DNA of 64,000 bases from Glycomyces amatae (GCF_020991375.1 NZ_JAJLQZ010000005.1:62001-126000); one strand, 5' to 3'; shown: positions 26,284 through 36,603, numbered from the stretch's first letter. Notes: generated from the letters alone by a model not told the origin. Numbers and translations are program-made.

Positions 26284-27450
26284 TTACGGCAGCGCCAGCA
26301 TCCGGTCGAGCGCCTCGCGCGCGTACGCGGCGGTCGCGGCGTCCACGGTGATCGTGTTCGGCACGCGGCCGGCCACCAGTTCCTCCAGCGCCCACACCAG
26401 GTGCGGCAGGTCGATCCGGTTCATCGTCGAGCAGTAGCAGACCGTCTTGTCCAGGAACGAGATCTTCTTGTCCGGGAAGCGGTTCGCCAGGCGCCGCACC
26501 AGGTTCAGCTCGGTGCCGATGGCCCACGACGAGCCGGGCTCGGCCGCCTCCAGCTTCTTGATGATGTACTCGGTCGACCCCACGTAGTCCGCGGCCTCGA
26601 CCACCTCGTGCTTGCACTCGGGGTGGACCAGGATGTTGACCTCGGGGTCGAGGCGGCGCATGTCCTCCACGCACTCCAGCGTGAAGCGCCCGTGTACCGA
26701 GCAGTGGCCCTTCCACAGGATGATCTTGGCGTTCCGCAGCTCCTCGTCGGTGAGGCCGCCGTTCGGCTTGTGCGGGTTGTAGAGCACGCAGTCCTCGAGC
26801 GCGTAGCCCATCTCGCGCACCATCGTGTTGCGGCCCAGGTGCTGGTCGGGCAGGAACAGGACCTTCTCGCCCTGCGCGTAGGCCCACCGCAGGGCCCGCT
26901 CGGCGTTGGACGAGGTGCAGACCAGGCCGCCCTCGCGCCCGACGAAGCCCTTGATCGCGGCCGTGGAGTTCATGTACGTGACCGGGACGGTGACGTCGCT
27001 GACGCCGACCCGCTGGAGGTCCTCCCAGCACTGCTCGACCTGCGAGGCGGTCGCCATGTCGGCCATGGAGCAGCCCGCGGCCATGTCGGGCAGGATCACG
27101 CGCTGGTGGTCGCCGGTGAGGATGTCGGCGCTCTCGGCCATGAAGTGCACGCCGCAGAAGAGGATGTACTCGGCGTCGGGGCGCGCCGCCGCCTGCTGGG
27201 CGAGCTTGAACGAGTCGCCGGTGACGTCGGCGAACTGGATCACCTCGTCGCGCTGGTAGTGGTGGCCGAGGACGAACACGTTGCCGCCCAGGGCCTCCTT
27301 CGCGGCGCGGGCGCGCTCGACCAGGTCGGGGTCGGAGGGCGCGGGCAGCTCGCCGGGGCAGTCGACGCCGCGTTCGGCGCCCGCGTCGGTGCCGCGCCCG
27401 AGGAGGAGCAGCGCGGTCTGGGTGCTAGCAGGTTCATTGAAGCCCGTCAT
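26284..27450 (-). CDS. nadA: Quinolinate synthase NadA
   Basis: A 388-residue enzyme that condenses iminoaspartate with dihydroxyacetone phosphate to quinolinate, the first de novo NAD step after NadB. The three [4Fe-4S] cysteines are in AAGCSMADM, ILWKGHCSVHGRF and TVCYCSTMN; substrate motifs VLGHHYQRDEVI and YMNSTAAIKG are intact. ATG at 27450 is preferred to the one at 27459 because TAGGAT (27463-27458) stands 7 nt before it, the leaderless spacing common in this window. nadB and nadC are not adjacent here. Confidence 0.95.
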   Translation of the reverse strand: MTGFNEPASTQTALLLLGRGTDAGAERGVDCPGELPAPSDPDLVERARAAKEALGGNVFVLGHHYQRDEVIQFADVTGDSFKLAQQAAARPDAEYILFCGVHFMAESADILTGDHQRVILPDMAAGCSMADMATASQVEQCWEDLQRVGVSDVTVPVTYMNSTAAIKGFVGREGGLVCTSSNAERALRWAYAQGEKVLFLPDQHLGRNTMVREMGYALEDCVLYNPHKPNGGLTDEELRNAKIILWKGHCSVHGRFTLECVEDMRRLDPEVNILVHPECKHEVVEAADYVGSTEYIIKKLEAAEPGSSWAIGTELNLVRRLANRFPDKKISFLDKTVCYCSTMNRIDLPHLVWALEELVAGRVPNTITVDAATAAYAREALDRMLALP

Positions 27451-27459
27451 ACGGGCCAT

Positions 27460-27776
27460 CCTAATCCGTCCCGAGCGCTTCTCGGCTTCTCAGAACTCCC
27501 GCAAGAGCCCCGTCACCCCGACCGCCTCGGGCCTGGCGCGCCGCGCCGCCGGACCGCGGGCCCGCTCCTCGGGGCGCCGCTCAGACCCCGGCCCCGGTCC
27601 CCGGGTCGTTGTCGTACCCCGCGGGCACCATCGAAGCCGGGGCGGCCGCGCGCGACACACCCGGCCCCGGGGGCGCCGCCCCGCCCTGGCGGCCGCCGGC
27701 CCGTTCCGCCAGGGGCCCGGACCCACCATCGGCAAGCGATTACCTCTCGTCTTCGCCCATCCATTACCCTCGTGGT
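27460..27776. other. Divergent intergenic region, nadA / glycerate kinase
   Basis: About 316 bp of very GC-rich sequence. Apart from -10-like hexamers next to each start (27458-27463 minus; TACCCT 27765-27770 plus) I see no gene. Open frames here are low-complexity Arg/Pro/Gly shadows. Confidence 0.5.
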
Positions 27777-28880
27777 GTGCGCATCCTCATAGCTCCCGAC
27801 AAGTTCGCCGGCACCATGAGCGCCGCCGAAGCCGCCGACGCCATCAGCGACGGCTGGCGCCGCGCCAGGCCCGGCGACACCGCCGTCACCCTCCCCCTCG
27901 CCGACGGCGGCCCCGGCTTCATCGACGTCCTCGACCGCGCCCTGCCCGGCGCGACCCGCCGCACCGTCGACGTCCTCGACCCGCTCGGGCGCCCCGTCGA
28001 AGCCGACTACCTGCGCGAAGGCGACACCGCCTACGTCGAGTCGGCCGCCGCCTGCGGCCTCCACCTCCTCGACCCCGCCGAACGCGACCCGCTCCGCGCC
28101 ACCAGCTACGGCCTCGGCCTCCTCCTCTCCCACGCGATCGAGGACGGCGCCCGCCGCCTCGTGGTCGGCCTCGGCGGCTCGGCCACCAACGACGCCGGGG
28201 CCGGGATGCTCACCGCCCTCGGCTGCGTCTTCCGCGACGCCGCCGGCGAGCCCCTCCCGTACGGCGGCGCCGGCCTGGCCCTCGCCCACTCGGTCGAATG
28301 GCACCCGCGCACGCGCGGCGTCGAGTTCGTCGCCGCCTCCGATGTCGACTCCCCGCTCCTGGGTCCCCAGGGCGCCACCCACGTCTTCGGCCCGCAGAAG
28401 GGCGCCGACCCCCGCCGGGTCGCGCTCCTCGAGCAGGCCCTCGGGCACTTCGCCGAGGTCGTCGAGGAGCAGGTGGCGATGCCCGGCGCGGCGAGCGAGC
28501 CCGGCGCCGGCGCGGCCGGCGGCCTCGGCTTCGCGCTCTTCCTCCTTGGCGGCCGCCGCGAGTCCGGCGCCCGCCTGACCTGCGACGCCGTCGGTCTGGA
28601 CGCCGAGATCGCCGCCGCCGACCTCGTCGTCTCGGGCGAGGGCTCCTTCGACTCCCAGAGCCTGCGCGGCAAGCTCGCCGCCGAGGTCGCCTCCGGCGCC
28701 GCCGCCCACGGCACGCCGTGCCTCGTCATGGCCGGCCGCTCCGACCTCGCCTCCCACCCCGACCTCGCCGGGGTCCACTCCGTCGCCGAACTGGTCGGCG
28801 GCCCCGAGGCCGCCATGGCCGCGCCGGTCGAGGGCCTCACCGCCCTGGCCGAGAAGGTGGCGGGGGAGTGGCGGGAATAG
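27777..28880 (+). CDS. Glycerate kinase (GlxK/GarK family)
   Basis: A 367-residue kinase of the two-domain glycerate kinase family that phosphorylates D-glycerate (product normally 2-phosphoglycerate). Family signatures are the N-terminal RILIAPDKFAGTMSAAEAADAI, ADGGPGFIDVL, GLGGSATNDAGAGMLTALG, and GEGSFDSQSLRGK. GTG at 27777 is chosen because TACCCT stands 6 nt before it and the upstream in-frame sequence is low complexity. It follows nadA divergently, as in related actinomycetes. Confidence 0.93.
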   Translation: MRILIAPDKFAGTMSAAEAADAISDGWRRARPGDTAVTLPLADGGPGFIDVLDRALPGATRRTVDVLDPLGRPVEADYLREGDTAYVESAAACGLHLLDPAERDPLRATSYGLGLLLSHAIEDGARRLVVGLGGSATNDAGAGMLTALGCVFRDAAGEPLPYGGAGLALAHSVEWHPRTRGVEFVAASDVDSPLLGPQGATHVFGPQKGADPRRVALLEQALGHFAEVVEEQVAMPGAASEPGAGAAGGLGFALFLLGGRRESGARLTCDAVGLDAEIAAADLVVSGEGSFDSQSLRGKLAAEVASGAAAHGTPCLVMAGRSDLASHPDLAGVHSVAELVGGPEAAMAAPVEGLTALAEKVAGEWRE

Positions 28881-29023
28881 GTACCGTCGGACACGGAAGC
28901 GGATCACGCGTCATCCGCCTGTGACGGCGGGCCCGGCCAGTGTTCTACATCCCGATCGCTTCGCGCAGGGAATAGCGACGCGCCTGATCCGGTTGGGTAC
29001 TGTTGACGGGTCGAGGCGACCCG

Positions 29024-29068
29024 TTCGACCGACCATTCGACTGAGCCGTTCGAGACTGAGCCATTCGA
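29024..29068. promoter_or_regulatory. Four spaced TTCGA repeats upstream of erpA
   Basis: TTCGA occurs at 29024, 29036, 29049 and 29064. The last two are part of a 14-bp direct repeat ACTGAGCC(G/A)TTCGA (29040-29053 and 29055-29068). The array ends 32 nt before the erpA start. It could bind a regulator in tandem; no known Fe-S regulator consensus is claimed. Confidence 0.4.
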
Positions 29069-29100
29069 TCAGGATCTCGCATTTATCAGAGGAGTTGCTA

Positions 29101-29469
29101 GTGAGCGCCACTCAGCAGGCCGAGGACGTCAAGGACAACGCCAAAGTCGGCGTCGTGCTCACGGACGCTGCGGCCGCCAAGGTCAAAGCCCTGATCGAGC
29201 AGGAAGGCGAGGAAGGCCTCCGCCTGCGCGTCGAGGTCAGCCCCGGCGGCTGCTCCGGCCTGCGCTACGGCCTGTACTTCGACACCGACACGCGCGACGG
29301 CGACGTCATCCAGGACTACGAGGGCTTCGGCGTCGTGGTCGACAAGATGAGCGTCCCCTACCTCATCGGCGCGAACATCGACTTCGCCGACCGCATCGAC
29401 GCCCAGGGCTTCACCATCGACAACCCGAACGCCCAGGGCTCCTGCGCCTGCGGCGACTCGTTCCACTAG
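29101..29469 (+). CDS. erpA: Iron-sulfur cluster insertion protein (A-type carrier)
   Basis: A 122-residue HesB/IscA/ErpA-family protein. The three cluster-binding cysteines are in PGGCSGLRYG and the C-terminal GSCACGDSF. It carries [2Fe-2S] or [4Fe-4S] clusters to apo-enzymes; the window offers NadA and MiaB as plausible clients. GTG at 29101 has GAGGAG 6 nt upstream. Ahead of the domain is an 18-residue Gln/Asp-rich lead. A repeat array precedes the gene. Confidence 0.93.
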   Translation: MSATQQAEDVKDNAKVGVVLTDAAAAKVKALIEQEGEEGLRLRVEVSPGGCSGLRYGLYFDTDTRDGDVIQDYEGFGVVVDKMSVPYLIGANIDFADRIDAQGFTIDNPNAQGSCACGDSFH

Positions 29470-29713
29470 GCCCGTCCACGCGGGCCCGCCGGGTTCGCGG
29501 ACGACCTTCGCCGGCCCGGCCGGGCGGCCCGTCGCGGTCCGCCCCGCCGGGCCGCGCCGTACCCGGCCCACATTGGCCCGTGCTACGGTTACCGCTCGCC
29601 CGGCTCCCGCCGATAGGCGTCCAATCCCCGCAGCTCATCGCTGCTTCATTGCGGGCCAACGGCAACCGCCGTTCCCAACGCATCTCGTCCCTGACTGAAC
29701 GAGGACCTTTGCT

Positions 29714-30418
29714 GTGGCACTCGTAGTGCAAGGCATGAAGACCGCCGTCACCGGCACCGACGCCGACTCGATCGGCCACGGCCTCGGCCGACTGGGCCAG
29801 GCCCCGGTGGTGGTCGACGGCGACGAGCTCGACCTCATCGAGGTCATGGAGCGCGGCGGCACCCTCGGCCTGGTCCACATCGGGCCGGGCGAGGCCAAGG
29901 CCATGCACGCCTACGCCGACCAGTGCCGCGACCTCGGCCTGGAGTTCAGCGCCGACCCCGGCGACCTGGAGGGCGAGGAGGCCGTCGAGTTCCTTACCGG
30001 CGCGAAGTTCCTCGTCACCAGCCAGGACCGGTACCACCTGCTCCAGGCCACCACGGGCCTGAGCGACCACGAGCTCCTCGAGCGGGTCCGCGTCCGCGTG
30101 ACCACACTGGACCAGGACGGCGTCGAGATCGCCGGCCACGACGTGGACCGCATCCGGGTGCCCTCCGCGCGCGCCCGCGAGGTCATCGACCCCGCCGGCG
30201 GCCGCGAGGCCTTCGCGGCCGGGCTCCTGGCCGGGCTCGGCTGGGGGATGGGGCTGCGGCGCGCCGCCGAGGTCGGCGGCCTGCTGACCGCGATCGCGTC
30301 CGAGACGGTCGGCCCGCAGGGCTACGCGATCAACCCGGTGGAGTTCGTGCAGCGGCTGGAGCAGTCCTACGGCCCCGCCGCGGCGGCCGAGGCCTCGGCG
30401 TACCTGTTGCCCGATTGA
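29714..30418 (+). CDS. Decayed PfkB-family carbohydrate kinase
   Basis: 234 residues related to the PfkB/ribokinase-type carbohydrate kinases that normally sit between erpA and the cysteine desulfurase/ctaC genes in actinomycetes (about 320 residues there, from memory). The N-terminal MKTAVTGTDAD, the LVHIGPGEAKAM and the FSADPGDL segments are recognisable, as is the C-terminal AGLLAGLGWGMGLRRAAEVGGLL. But about 70-90 residues of the substrate and lid region are missing. The catalytic G-x-G-D motif reads GGRE, with the base aspartate replaced by glutamate. Kinase activity is doubtful. GAGG upstream of the GTG and the intact frame suggest it is still translated. Confidence 0.75.
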   Translation: MALVVQGMKTAVTGTDADSIGHGLGRLGQAPVVVDGDELDLIEVMERGGTLGLVHIGPGEAKAMHAYADQCRDLGLEFSADPGDLEGEEAVEFLTGAKFLVTSQDRYHLLQATTGLSDHELLERVRVRVTTLDQDGVEIAGHDVDRIRVPSARAREVIDPAGGREAFAAGLLAGLGWGMGLRRAAEVGGLLTAIASETVGPQGYAINPVEFVQRLEQSYGPAAAAEASAYLLPD

Positions 30419-30619
30419 TCCTGCCACCGGACTTGACCCGTAATGGAAGCCCTTGCCCCGCAATGGGTCTTACGGCACCGATGGGGCTGAAATATGCGCC
30501 CGCCAAGGTCTCCGCCTGCCGTCCGACAGGTAACGATTTCACAACGCACTCTTTCTTTTAGTTGTGTTGTGCGACATGGTGTGAGTTATCCCACGAACCA
30601 CTCACACCCTGGAGCATCA

Positions 30620-32290
30620 GTGCGACGAATGCGAATGACGGCTGCGGCGATCGCCGCAGCCGGCATGGTGGTCACCACCGCGGCCTGTGCCGGAGACGAG
30701 AGCGACGTCGACGGCGAGGGCGGCGGCGACGCGATCATCAACATGCAGATCGGCGAAGTCCGCAGCCTCGTCCCCGGCGGCTCGGGCGAGTCCGAGGGCT
30801 ACCGGATCATCAAGAACGTCTACGACGGCCTGGTCTACTACAACATCGACACCGGCGAGCCGGAGAACCTGGCGGCCGAGGAGATCACCTCCGAGGACAA
30901 CCAGACCTGGACGATCAAGATCAAGGAAGGCCTGACCTTCCACAACGGCGAGCCGGTGAACGCCGACGCGTTCATCCGCTCCTGGGACCGCACCGCCTAC
31001 GCGCCGAACGTGCTGCCGCTCAACTACTTCTTCGCGACCTTCGAGGGCCACGCGGAGATGAACCCCGACCCGCTGCCCGAGGACCAGTGGGCCGACCCCG
31101 AGGTGCCCGAGTACGCCCCCGTGGACGTCACCCACCTCTCCGGCGTCACCGCCGTCGACGACCTGACCATCGAGGTCAAGCTCACCGCGCCGTTCATCGG
31201 CTTCCCGACCATGCTCGGCTACGAGGCCTTCTACCCGATCGCCCAGGAGTGCCTGGACGACCTGGAAGCCTGCGAGAAGAAGCCGATCGGCAACGGCCCC
31301 TTCATGTTCGAAGAGGAGTACGACATCGAGGCGGGCGGCACCGCCGTCGCCTGGGAGGACTACGCGGGCGGCAAGAAGCCCTCGATCGACGGCGTGCGGT
31401 GGCACGTCTACCTCGAAGGCGACGACTGCTGGGCCGACTTCCAGACCGGCGACATCGACGTCTGCAGCCCCGCCGCGGCCGACTACGAGGCCGCGATGAA
31501 CGACCCGGAGCTCGCCGAGCGCCTCATCCAGGAGCCGGACCCGAGCATCCTCATGCTGGCCTTCCCGCTCTACGACGAGAAGTACCAGAGCGTCGAGCTG
31601 CGCCGGGCCATCTCGATGGCCATCGACCGCGAGGGCGTCGCGAACGTCGTCGGCCCCGAGCGCTTCCAGCCCCTCGACGAGTGGGTCCCCGCCTCGATCC
31701 TCGGCGGCGGCACCAACTCGTGCGGCGAGTACTGCACCTACGACCCCGACGGGGCGAAGGACCTGCTCGCGCAGGCCGGCGGCTGGCCCGAGGGCGAGAA
31801 GCTGCGCATCTGGGTCAACGACGCCAGTGACAACCTGGACGTCTTCCGCGCCATCGGCGACTCCATCAGCGAGAGCCTCGGCATCGAGTACGAGCTGGTC
31901 CCGATGGAGTGGACCGAGTTCCTGACCGCCCGCGAGGGCCACTCGCTCGACGGCCCGTTCCGCTCCGGCTGGGGCCCCGACTACAACCTGAACGAGAACT
32001 TCCTGGAGCCGATCTACGGCGGCGGGTCCTCGGTCAACGACCAGGGCTGGGAGAACGCCGACTACGACGCCAAGATCGCCGAGGCCGGCGCCGCCGCGAC
32101 CCTCGACGAGGCGGTGGCGCTCTACGCCGAGGCCGAGGCGATCCTCGCCGCGGACATGCCGAGCGTCCCGGTCTTCGGCCAGCAGTACAACTACTTCTAC
32201 ACCGACCGGCTCGACAACGTCCAGGTCCACCCGATCTACGCCGGACCGCGCGGCGACTGCGAGCTGCGCGACGTCGTGATCACCGAGTAG
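30620..32290 (+). CDS. dppA: Peptide-type ABC substrate-binding lipoprotein
   Basis: A 556-residue family 5 solute-binding protein. The signal peptide ends in a lipobox (TTAAC, acylated C23) and an acidic, glycine-rich linker follows. The core shows the family pattern IKEGLTFHNGEPVNADAF, IGNGPFMFEEEYD and ELRRAISMAIDREG. It captures peptides (or another oligomer) for the permeases encoded next. GTG at 30620 has GGAG 5 nt upstream; further upstream in-frame sequence is not hydrophobic. First gene of the dpp-like operon. Confidence 0.92.
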   Translation: MRRMRMTAAAIAAAGMVVTTAACAGDESDVDGEGGGDAIINMQIGEVRSLVPGGSGESEGYRIIKNVYDGLVYYNIDTGEPENLAAEEITSEDNQTWTIKIKEGLTFHNGEPVNADAFIRSWDRTAYAPNVLPLNYFFATFEGHAEMNPDPLPEDQWADPEVPEYAPVDVTHLSGVTAVDDLTIEVKLTAPFIGFPTMLGYEAFYPIAQECLDDLEACEKKPIGNGPFMFEEEYDIEAGGTAVAWEDYAGGKKPSIDGVRWHVYLEGDDCWADFQTGDIDVCSPAAADYEAAMNDPELAERLIQEPDPSILMLAFPLYDEKYQSVELRRAISMAIDREGVANVVGPERFQPLDEWVPASILGGGTNSCGEYCTYDPDGAKDLLAQAGGWPEGEKLRIWVNDASDNLDVFRAIGDSISESLGIEYELVPMEWTEFLTAREGHSLDGPFRSGWGPDYNLNENFLEPIYGGGSSVNDQGWENADYDAKIAEAGAAATLDEAVALYAEAEAILAADMPSVPVFGQQYNYFYTDRLDNVQVHPIYAGPRGDCELRDVVITE

Positions 32291-32313
32291 CAGTGCCCGC
32301 ATAACCCGACGAC

Positions 32314-32350
32314 TCCCGGGCGGGCCGGCCGCGCGCCGGCCCGCCCGGGA
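32314..32350 (+). terminator. Intercistronic hairpin between binding protein and permeases
   Basis: A perfect 16-bp GC stem (32314-32329 with 32335-32350) has a 5-nt loop, between dppA and dppB. It is likely to stabilise or terminate the upstream message so that the binding protein is made in excess over the membrane parts, a common arrangement in importer operons. Confidence 0.75.
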
Positions 32351-32368
32351 ATCTAGAACTGGAAAAAT

Positions 32369-33379
32369 ATGGGACGCTATGTCATCCGCCGTCTTCTCCA
32401 GGCACTCCTGACACTCGGGATCGTGCTGTTCCTGCTGCACTACCTGATGGCCCTGTCCGTCCAGATCAGAGGGAACCCCGCGCTGCTGTTCTTCGGCGGC
32501 GACCGCGCCCCCGACCCGGCCATGCTGGAGCAGGTCGAGCGCCTCTACGGCCTCGACAGCCCCTGCTACGAGCGGGTCGGCGACCCGTGCCTGCTGCCGT
32601 TCGTCGACCGCCTCCAGGGCTTCGCCCAGGGCGACCTGGGCACCACCCTCAATGGCAACCGGGACGTCGCGCAGCTCCTGTCGGTCTACATCCCGAACAC
32701 CCTGCGGCTCTTCGTCTTCTCGGTCATCACGCTCGTGGTGGTCTCGATGCTGCTGGGCACCTGGGCCGCCCGCCACCGCGGCAGGTTCATCGACCACACC
32801 GTGCGCGGCACCACGATCCTCGCCGACTCGGTCCCGGTGTTCCTCATCCTCCTGACCTACGTCTACATCGCGGCGGTGCCGCTGACCCGCTGGGCCCGAG
32901 GCATATGGGGCTCCGAGTCCTTCATGGGGCAGGTCTTCAGACCCAACTACAACCCCGACTATCCATGGACGACGATCATCATCCCGGGCATCATCGTCGG
33001 CACCGTCGGGCTCGCGACCATGACCCGCCTGATCCGCGCCTCCCAGCTGGAGAACCTCGGCTCCGACTTCGTGCGGACCGCCCGGGCCAAGGGGCTCAAG
33101 CCCATGCGGATCACGATCGTGCACGTCATCCGCAACTCGATGATCCCGATCATCACCGGCGTCGGCTTCCTGTTCGCGTTCATGCTCTCCGGGGCCGTCC
33201 TCACCGAGGGCGTCATGGGCATCCCGGGCATGGGCCGCATGATCTTCCAGGCGGTGCAGCGCCAGGAGGGCAACCTCGTCATCGTCGGGCTCACCGTCTC
33301 GGCGTTCGTGGTGGTCTTCGTGAGCCTGGTCGTCGACCTCCTCTACGCCGCACTCGACCCGAGGATCCGCTATGAGTGA
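32369..33379 (+). CDS. dppB: Peptide ABC transporter permease DppB/OppB
   Basis: A 336-residue inner-membrane permease with six hydrophobic segments. The first helix (YVIRRLLQALLTLGIVLFLL) and the cytoplasmic coupling motif (RLIRASQLENLGSDFVRTARAKGL) are typical of the OppB/DppB family. It pairs with the next permease. Only a weak GGAAA precedes the ATG. Confidence 0.94.
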   Translation: MGRYVIRRLLQALLTLGIVLFLLHYLMALSVQIRGNPALLFFGGDRAPDPAMLEQVERLYGLDSPCYERVGDPCLLPFVDRLQGFAQGDLGTTLNGNRDVAQLLSVYIPNTLRLFVFSVITLVVVSMLLGTWAARHRGRFIDHTVRGTTILADSVPVFLILLTYVYIAAVPLTRWARGIWGSESFMGQVFRPNYNPDYPWTTIIIPGIIVGTVGLATMTRLIRASQLENLGSDFVRTARAKGLKPMRITIVHVIRNSMIPIITGVGFLFAFMLSGAVLTEGVMGIPGMGRMIFQAVQRQEGNLVIVGLTVSAFVVVFVSLVVDLLYAALDPRIRYE

Positions 33380-34292
33380 GCTGACCGCGCCCGTACCCGC
33401 CGCCGAACGGCAGGCCTCGCTCTGGTCGGACGCCCTCCGCACCATGATCAGGCGCCCCGATGTCATCATCGCCGGCCTGGTGCTGCTGCTGGTGTTCACG
33501 ATGGCCGCGTTCCCGGGGCTGTTCACCGACAAGGACCCGACGGTGTGCCGCGGCCGCGAGGCCAAGCTGCGCCCCGACACCTGGTTCACCGGCGACCATC
33601 CACTGGGGACTGACGCGTTCGGCTGCGACTTCGCCGCCACGCTCGTGCACGGCACCCGGCCCACGATCGTCCTGGCGCTCACCGTCATCATCGTCTCGGT
33701 AGCCGTCGGGCTGGTCCTGGGCATCTACGCCGGCTACTACGGCGGCTGGCTCGACACCCTGATCTCCCGGGCCCTCGACGTGTTCATCGTCATCCCGATG
33801 CTCATGGGCGCCATCCTCATCCTGAGCCTGTTCCGGGGCCGCGTCTCGGCCGACACCCTGTTCGAGACGATCGCCGCGCCGGCGCTCGCGCTCTCGCTGT
33901 TCGGGTGGATGGAGTTCTGCCGCTACACCAGGGCGGCCACATTGGAGACGAAGAACCTCGACTACGTGGTCGCGGCCAAGTGCCTCGGCGCCTCGGACCG
34001 GCGCATCATGTTCAAGCACATCCTGCCGAACGCGATCGTCCCGGTCACGGCCGTCGTCCCCACCACCATCGGCGGCATCATCGTCACCGAGGCGGCCCTG
34101 GCGGTCCTCGGCATCGGCGTCCAGCCGCCGGCGACCAGCTGGGGCGTGCTGCTGTCCAAGGGCACCGAGTGGGCCGGCGGCGGGTACGTGTACCTGTTCG
34201 CGTGGCCGCTGGGACTGCTCGTCCTGACCGTGTTCGCGTTCGCGACCTTCGGCGACGCGCTGCGCGACGCCCTCGACCCGAAACTGAGGTGA
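33372..34292 (+). CDS. dppC: Peptide ABC transporter permease DppC/OppC
   Basis: A 306-residue permease of the OppC/DppC family with an N-terminal cytoplasmic tail, six hydrophobic segments, the GTDAFGCDFAATLVHGTR motif and the coupling loop EFCRYTRAATLETKNLDYVVAAKCLG. Its start overlaps dppB by 8 nt. Together with DppB it forms the channel. Confidence 0.94.
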   Translation: MSELTAPVPAAERQASLWSDALRTMIRRPDVIIAGLVLLLVFTMAAFPGLFTDKDPTVCRGREAKLRPDTWFTGDHPLGTDAFGCDFAATLVHGTRPTIVLALTVIIVSVAVGLVLGIYAGYYGGWLDTLISRALDVFIVIPMLMGAILILSLFRGRVSADTLFETIAAPALALSLFGWMEFCRYTRAATLETKNLDYVVAAKCLGASDRRIMFKHILPNAIVPVTAVVPTTIGGIIVTEAALAVLGIGVQPPATSWGVLLSKGTEWAGGGYVYLFAWPLGLLVLTVFAFATFGDALRDALDPKLR

Positions 34293-34296
34293 ACCG

Positions 34297-35323
<1,027 letters not shown>

Positions 35324-35334
<11 letters not shown>

Positions 35335-36361
35335 ACTGGGGCAGGCGAACGCGGCCGAGCCGGTGCTGGAGGCGAAGGACCTCGTCAAGCACTTCCCGAT
35401 CCACCGCGGGATCGTCGTGAAGCGCACGGTCGGCCACGTGCAGGCCGTCGACGGGGTCGACCTCCAGCTCCATGCGGGCAAGACCCTCGGGGTCGTGGGG
35501 GAGTCGGGCTGCGGCAAGTCCACGCTCGCGAAGCTCCTCGTCGGCCTCGAGACGCCCACTTCCGGGTCGATCAAGTTGCAGGGCAAGGAGATCGGCAACC
35601 TCTCGCAGCGCAGGATCAGGCCGTTCCGGCGGGACGTCCAGCTGGTGTTCCAGGACCCGTACACCTCGCTCAACCCGCGGCTGACCGTGGGCGACATCGT
35701 GGGCGAGCCCTTCGAGATCCACCCTGACGTGATCCCGAAGGGCAACCGCGCCAAGGAGGTCAAGGAGCTGCTGGACATGGTCGGGCTCAGCCCCGACCAC
35801 ATCAACCGCTACCCGCACCAGTTCTCGGGCGGGCAGCGCCAGCGCATCGGGATCGCCCGGGCCCTGGCGCTGCGCCCGCAGGTGCTGGTGTGCGACGAGC
35901 CGGTATCGGCCCTGGACGTGTCGATCCAGGGGCAGGTGATCAACCTGCTGGAGCGGCTCCAGGACGAGCTGGGTCTCGCGTACGTGTTCATCGCGCACGA
36001 CCTGTCGGTGGTGCGGCACATCGCCGACGAGGTCGCGGTGATGTACCTGGGGAAGGTGGTGGAGCGGGGCACGGGCCGGGAGATCTACGACCATCCGCGG
36101 CATCCGTACACGCAGGCGCTGCTGTCGGCGGTGCCGGTGCCGGACCCGGAGCTGCGCGGCCACCGCGAGGAGATCGTGCTGCAGGGCGACGTGCCCTCCC
36201 CGATCAACCCGCCGTCGGGCTGCCGGTTCAGGACCCGCTGCTGGAAGGCCACGGAGCACTGCGCCGAGGAGGTCCCCACGCTCGAGGTGGGCGACAAGGG
36301 CACGCATCCGACGGCCTGCTTCTACGCCGAGGAGAGGGACGTCACGCACGCCGTGAAGTGA
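35324..36361 (+). CDS. dppF: Peptide ABC transporter ATPase DppF/OppF
   Basis: A 345-residue ATPase partner of DppD: Walker A (GESGCGKSTL), Q-loop FQDPYTSLNPR, signature FSGGQRQRIGIARAL, Walker B (VLVCDEPVSALDVS), and the C-terminal extension with clustered cysteines (GCRFRTRC then C). Its start overlaps dppD by 11 nt. Last gene of the operon; a U-rich terminator follows. Confidence 0.94.
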
Positions 36362-36381
36362 CGAGCGAGTGAACCCGAAGG

Positions 36382-36420
36382 GCGCCCTCTTTGCCCGAAG
36401 AGGGCGCTTTTCGTTTCGTT
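36382..36420 (+). terminator. Rho-independent terminator of the dpp operon
   Basis: A 10-bp stem GCGCCCTCTT (36382-36391) with its complement (36398-36407), 6-nt loop, followed by TTTTCGTTTCGTT. It is the most classical intrinsic terminator in the window. Confidence 0.88.
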
Positions 36421-36443
36421 ATATGTGAACGCGCTCTCTCGGC

Positions 36444-36472
36444 TTGACAACTTTTCACGACCCTCTTACTGT
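36444..36472 (+). promoter_or_regulatory. Consensus housekeeping promoter
   Basis: TTGACA (36444-36449) and TACTGT (36467-36472) are separated by exactly 17 nt. Transcription would start near 36479, about 125 nt upstream of the small leader frame at 36604. The perfect -35 element is notable against the rest of the window. Confidence 0.72.
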
Positions 36473-36490
36473 CTACCTCTCTCGCCAGAA

Positions 36491-36507
36491 ATTGTCTTGC
36501 CGACAAT
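36491..36507. promoter_or_regulatory. Inverted repeat at the transcript start, candidate operator
   Basis: ATTGTC-5 nt-GACAAT (36491-36496 and 36502-36507) lies about 12-28 nt after the predicted start of transcription of the consensus promoter. It is suited to a repressor site; the repressor is unknown. Confidence 0.5.
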
Positions 36508-36603
36508 ATACGGGTCGGTAACGTCACGGCGAGTATCGGATTGGAGCGGAGGGGGCGATCGATCGTCCACTTCGCACTCACTTCTCGATGTTGGAGACGA
36601 CGC

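Noticed and set aside
27490-27735. 81-codon minus-strand frame upstream of glycerate kinase
   Set aside because: Low-complexity Arg/Pro/Gly, overlapping the divergent promoter region, with no close ribosome binding site.
30617-33724. Antisense open frame of 1035 codons over dppA-dppB
   Set aside because: Shadow of high-GC coding sequence; rich in Asp, Glu, Val, Arg with no domain, and opposed by an intact operon.
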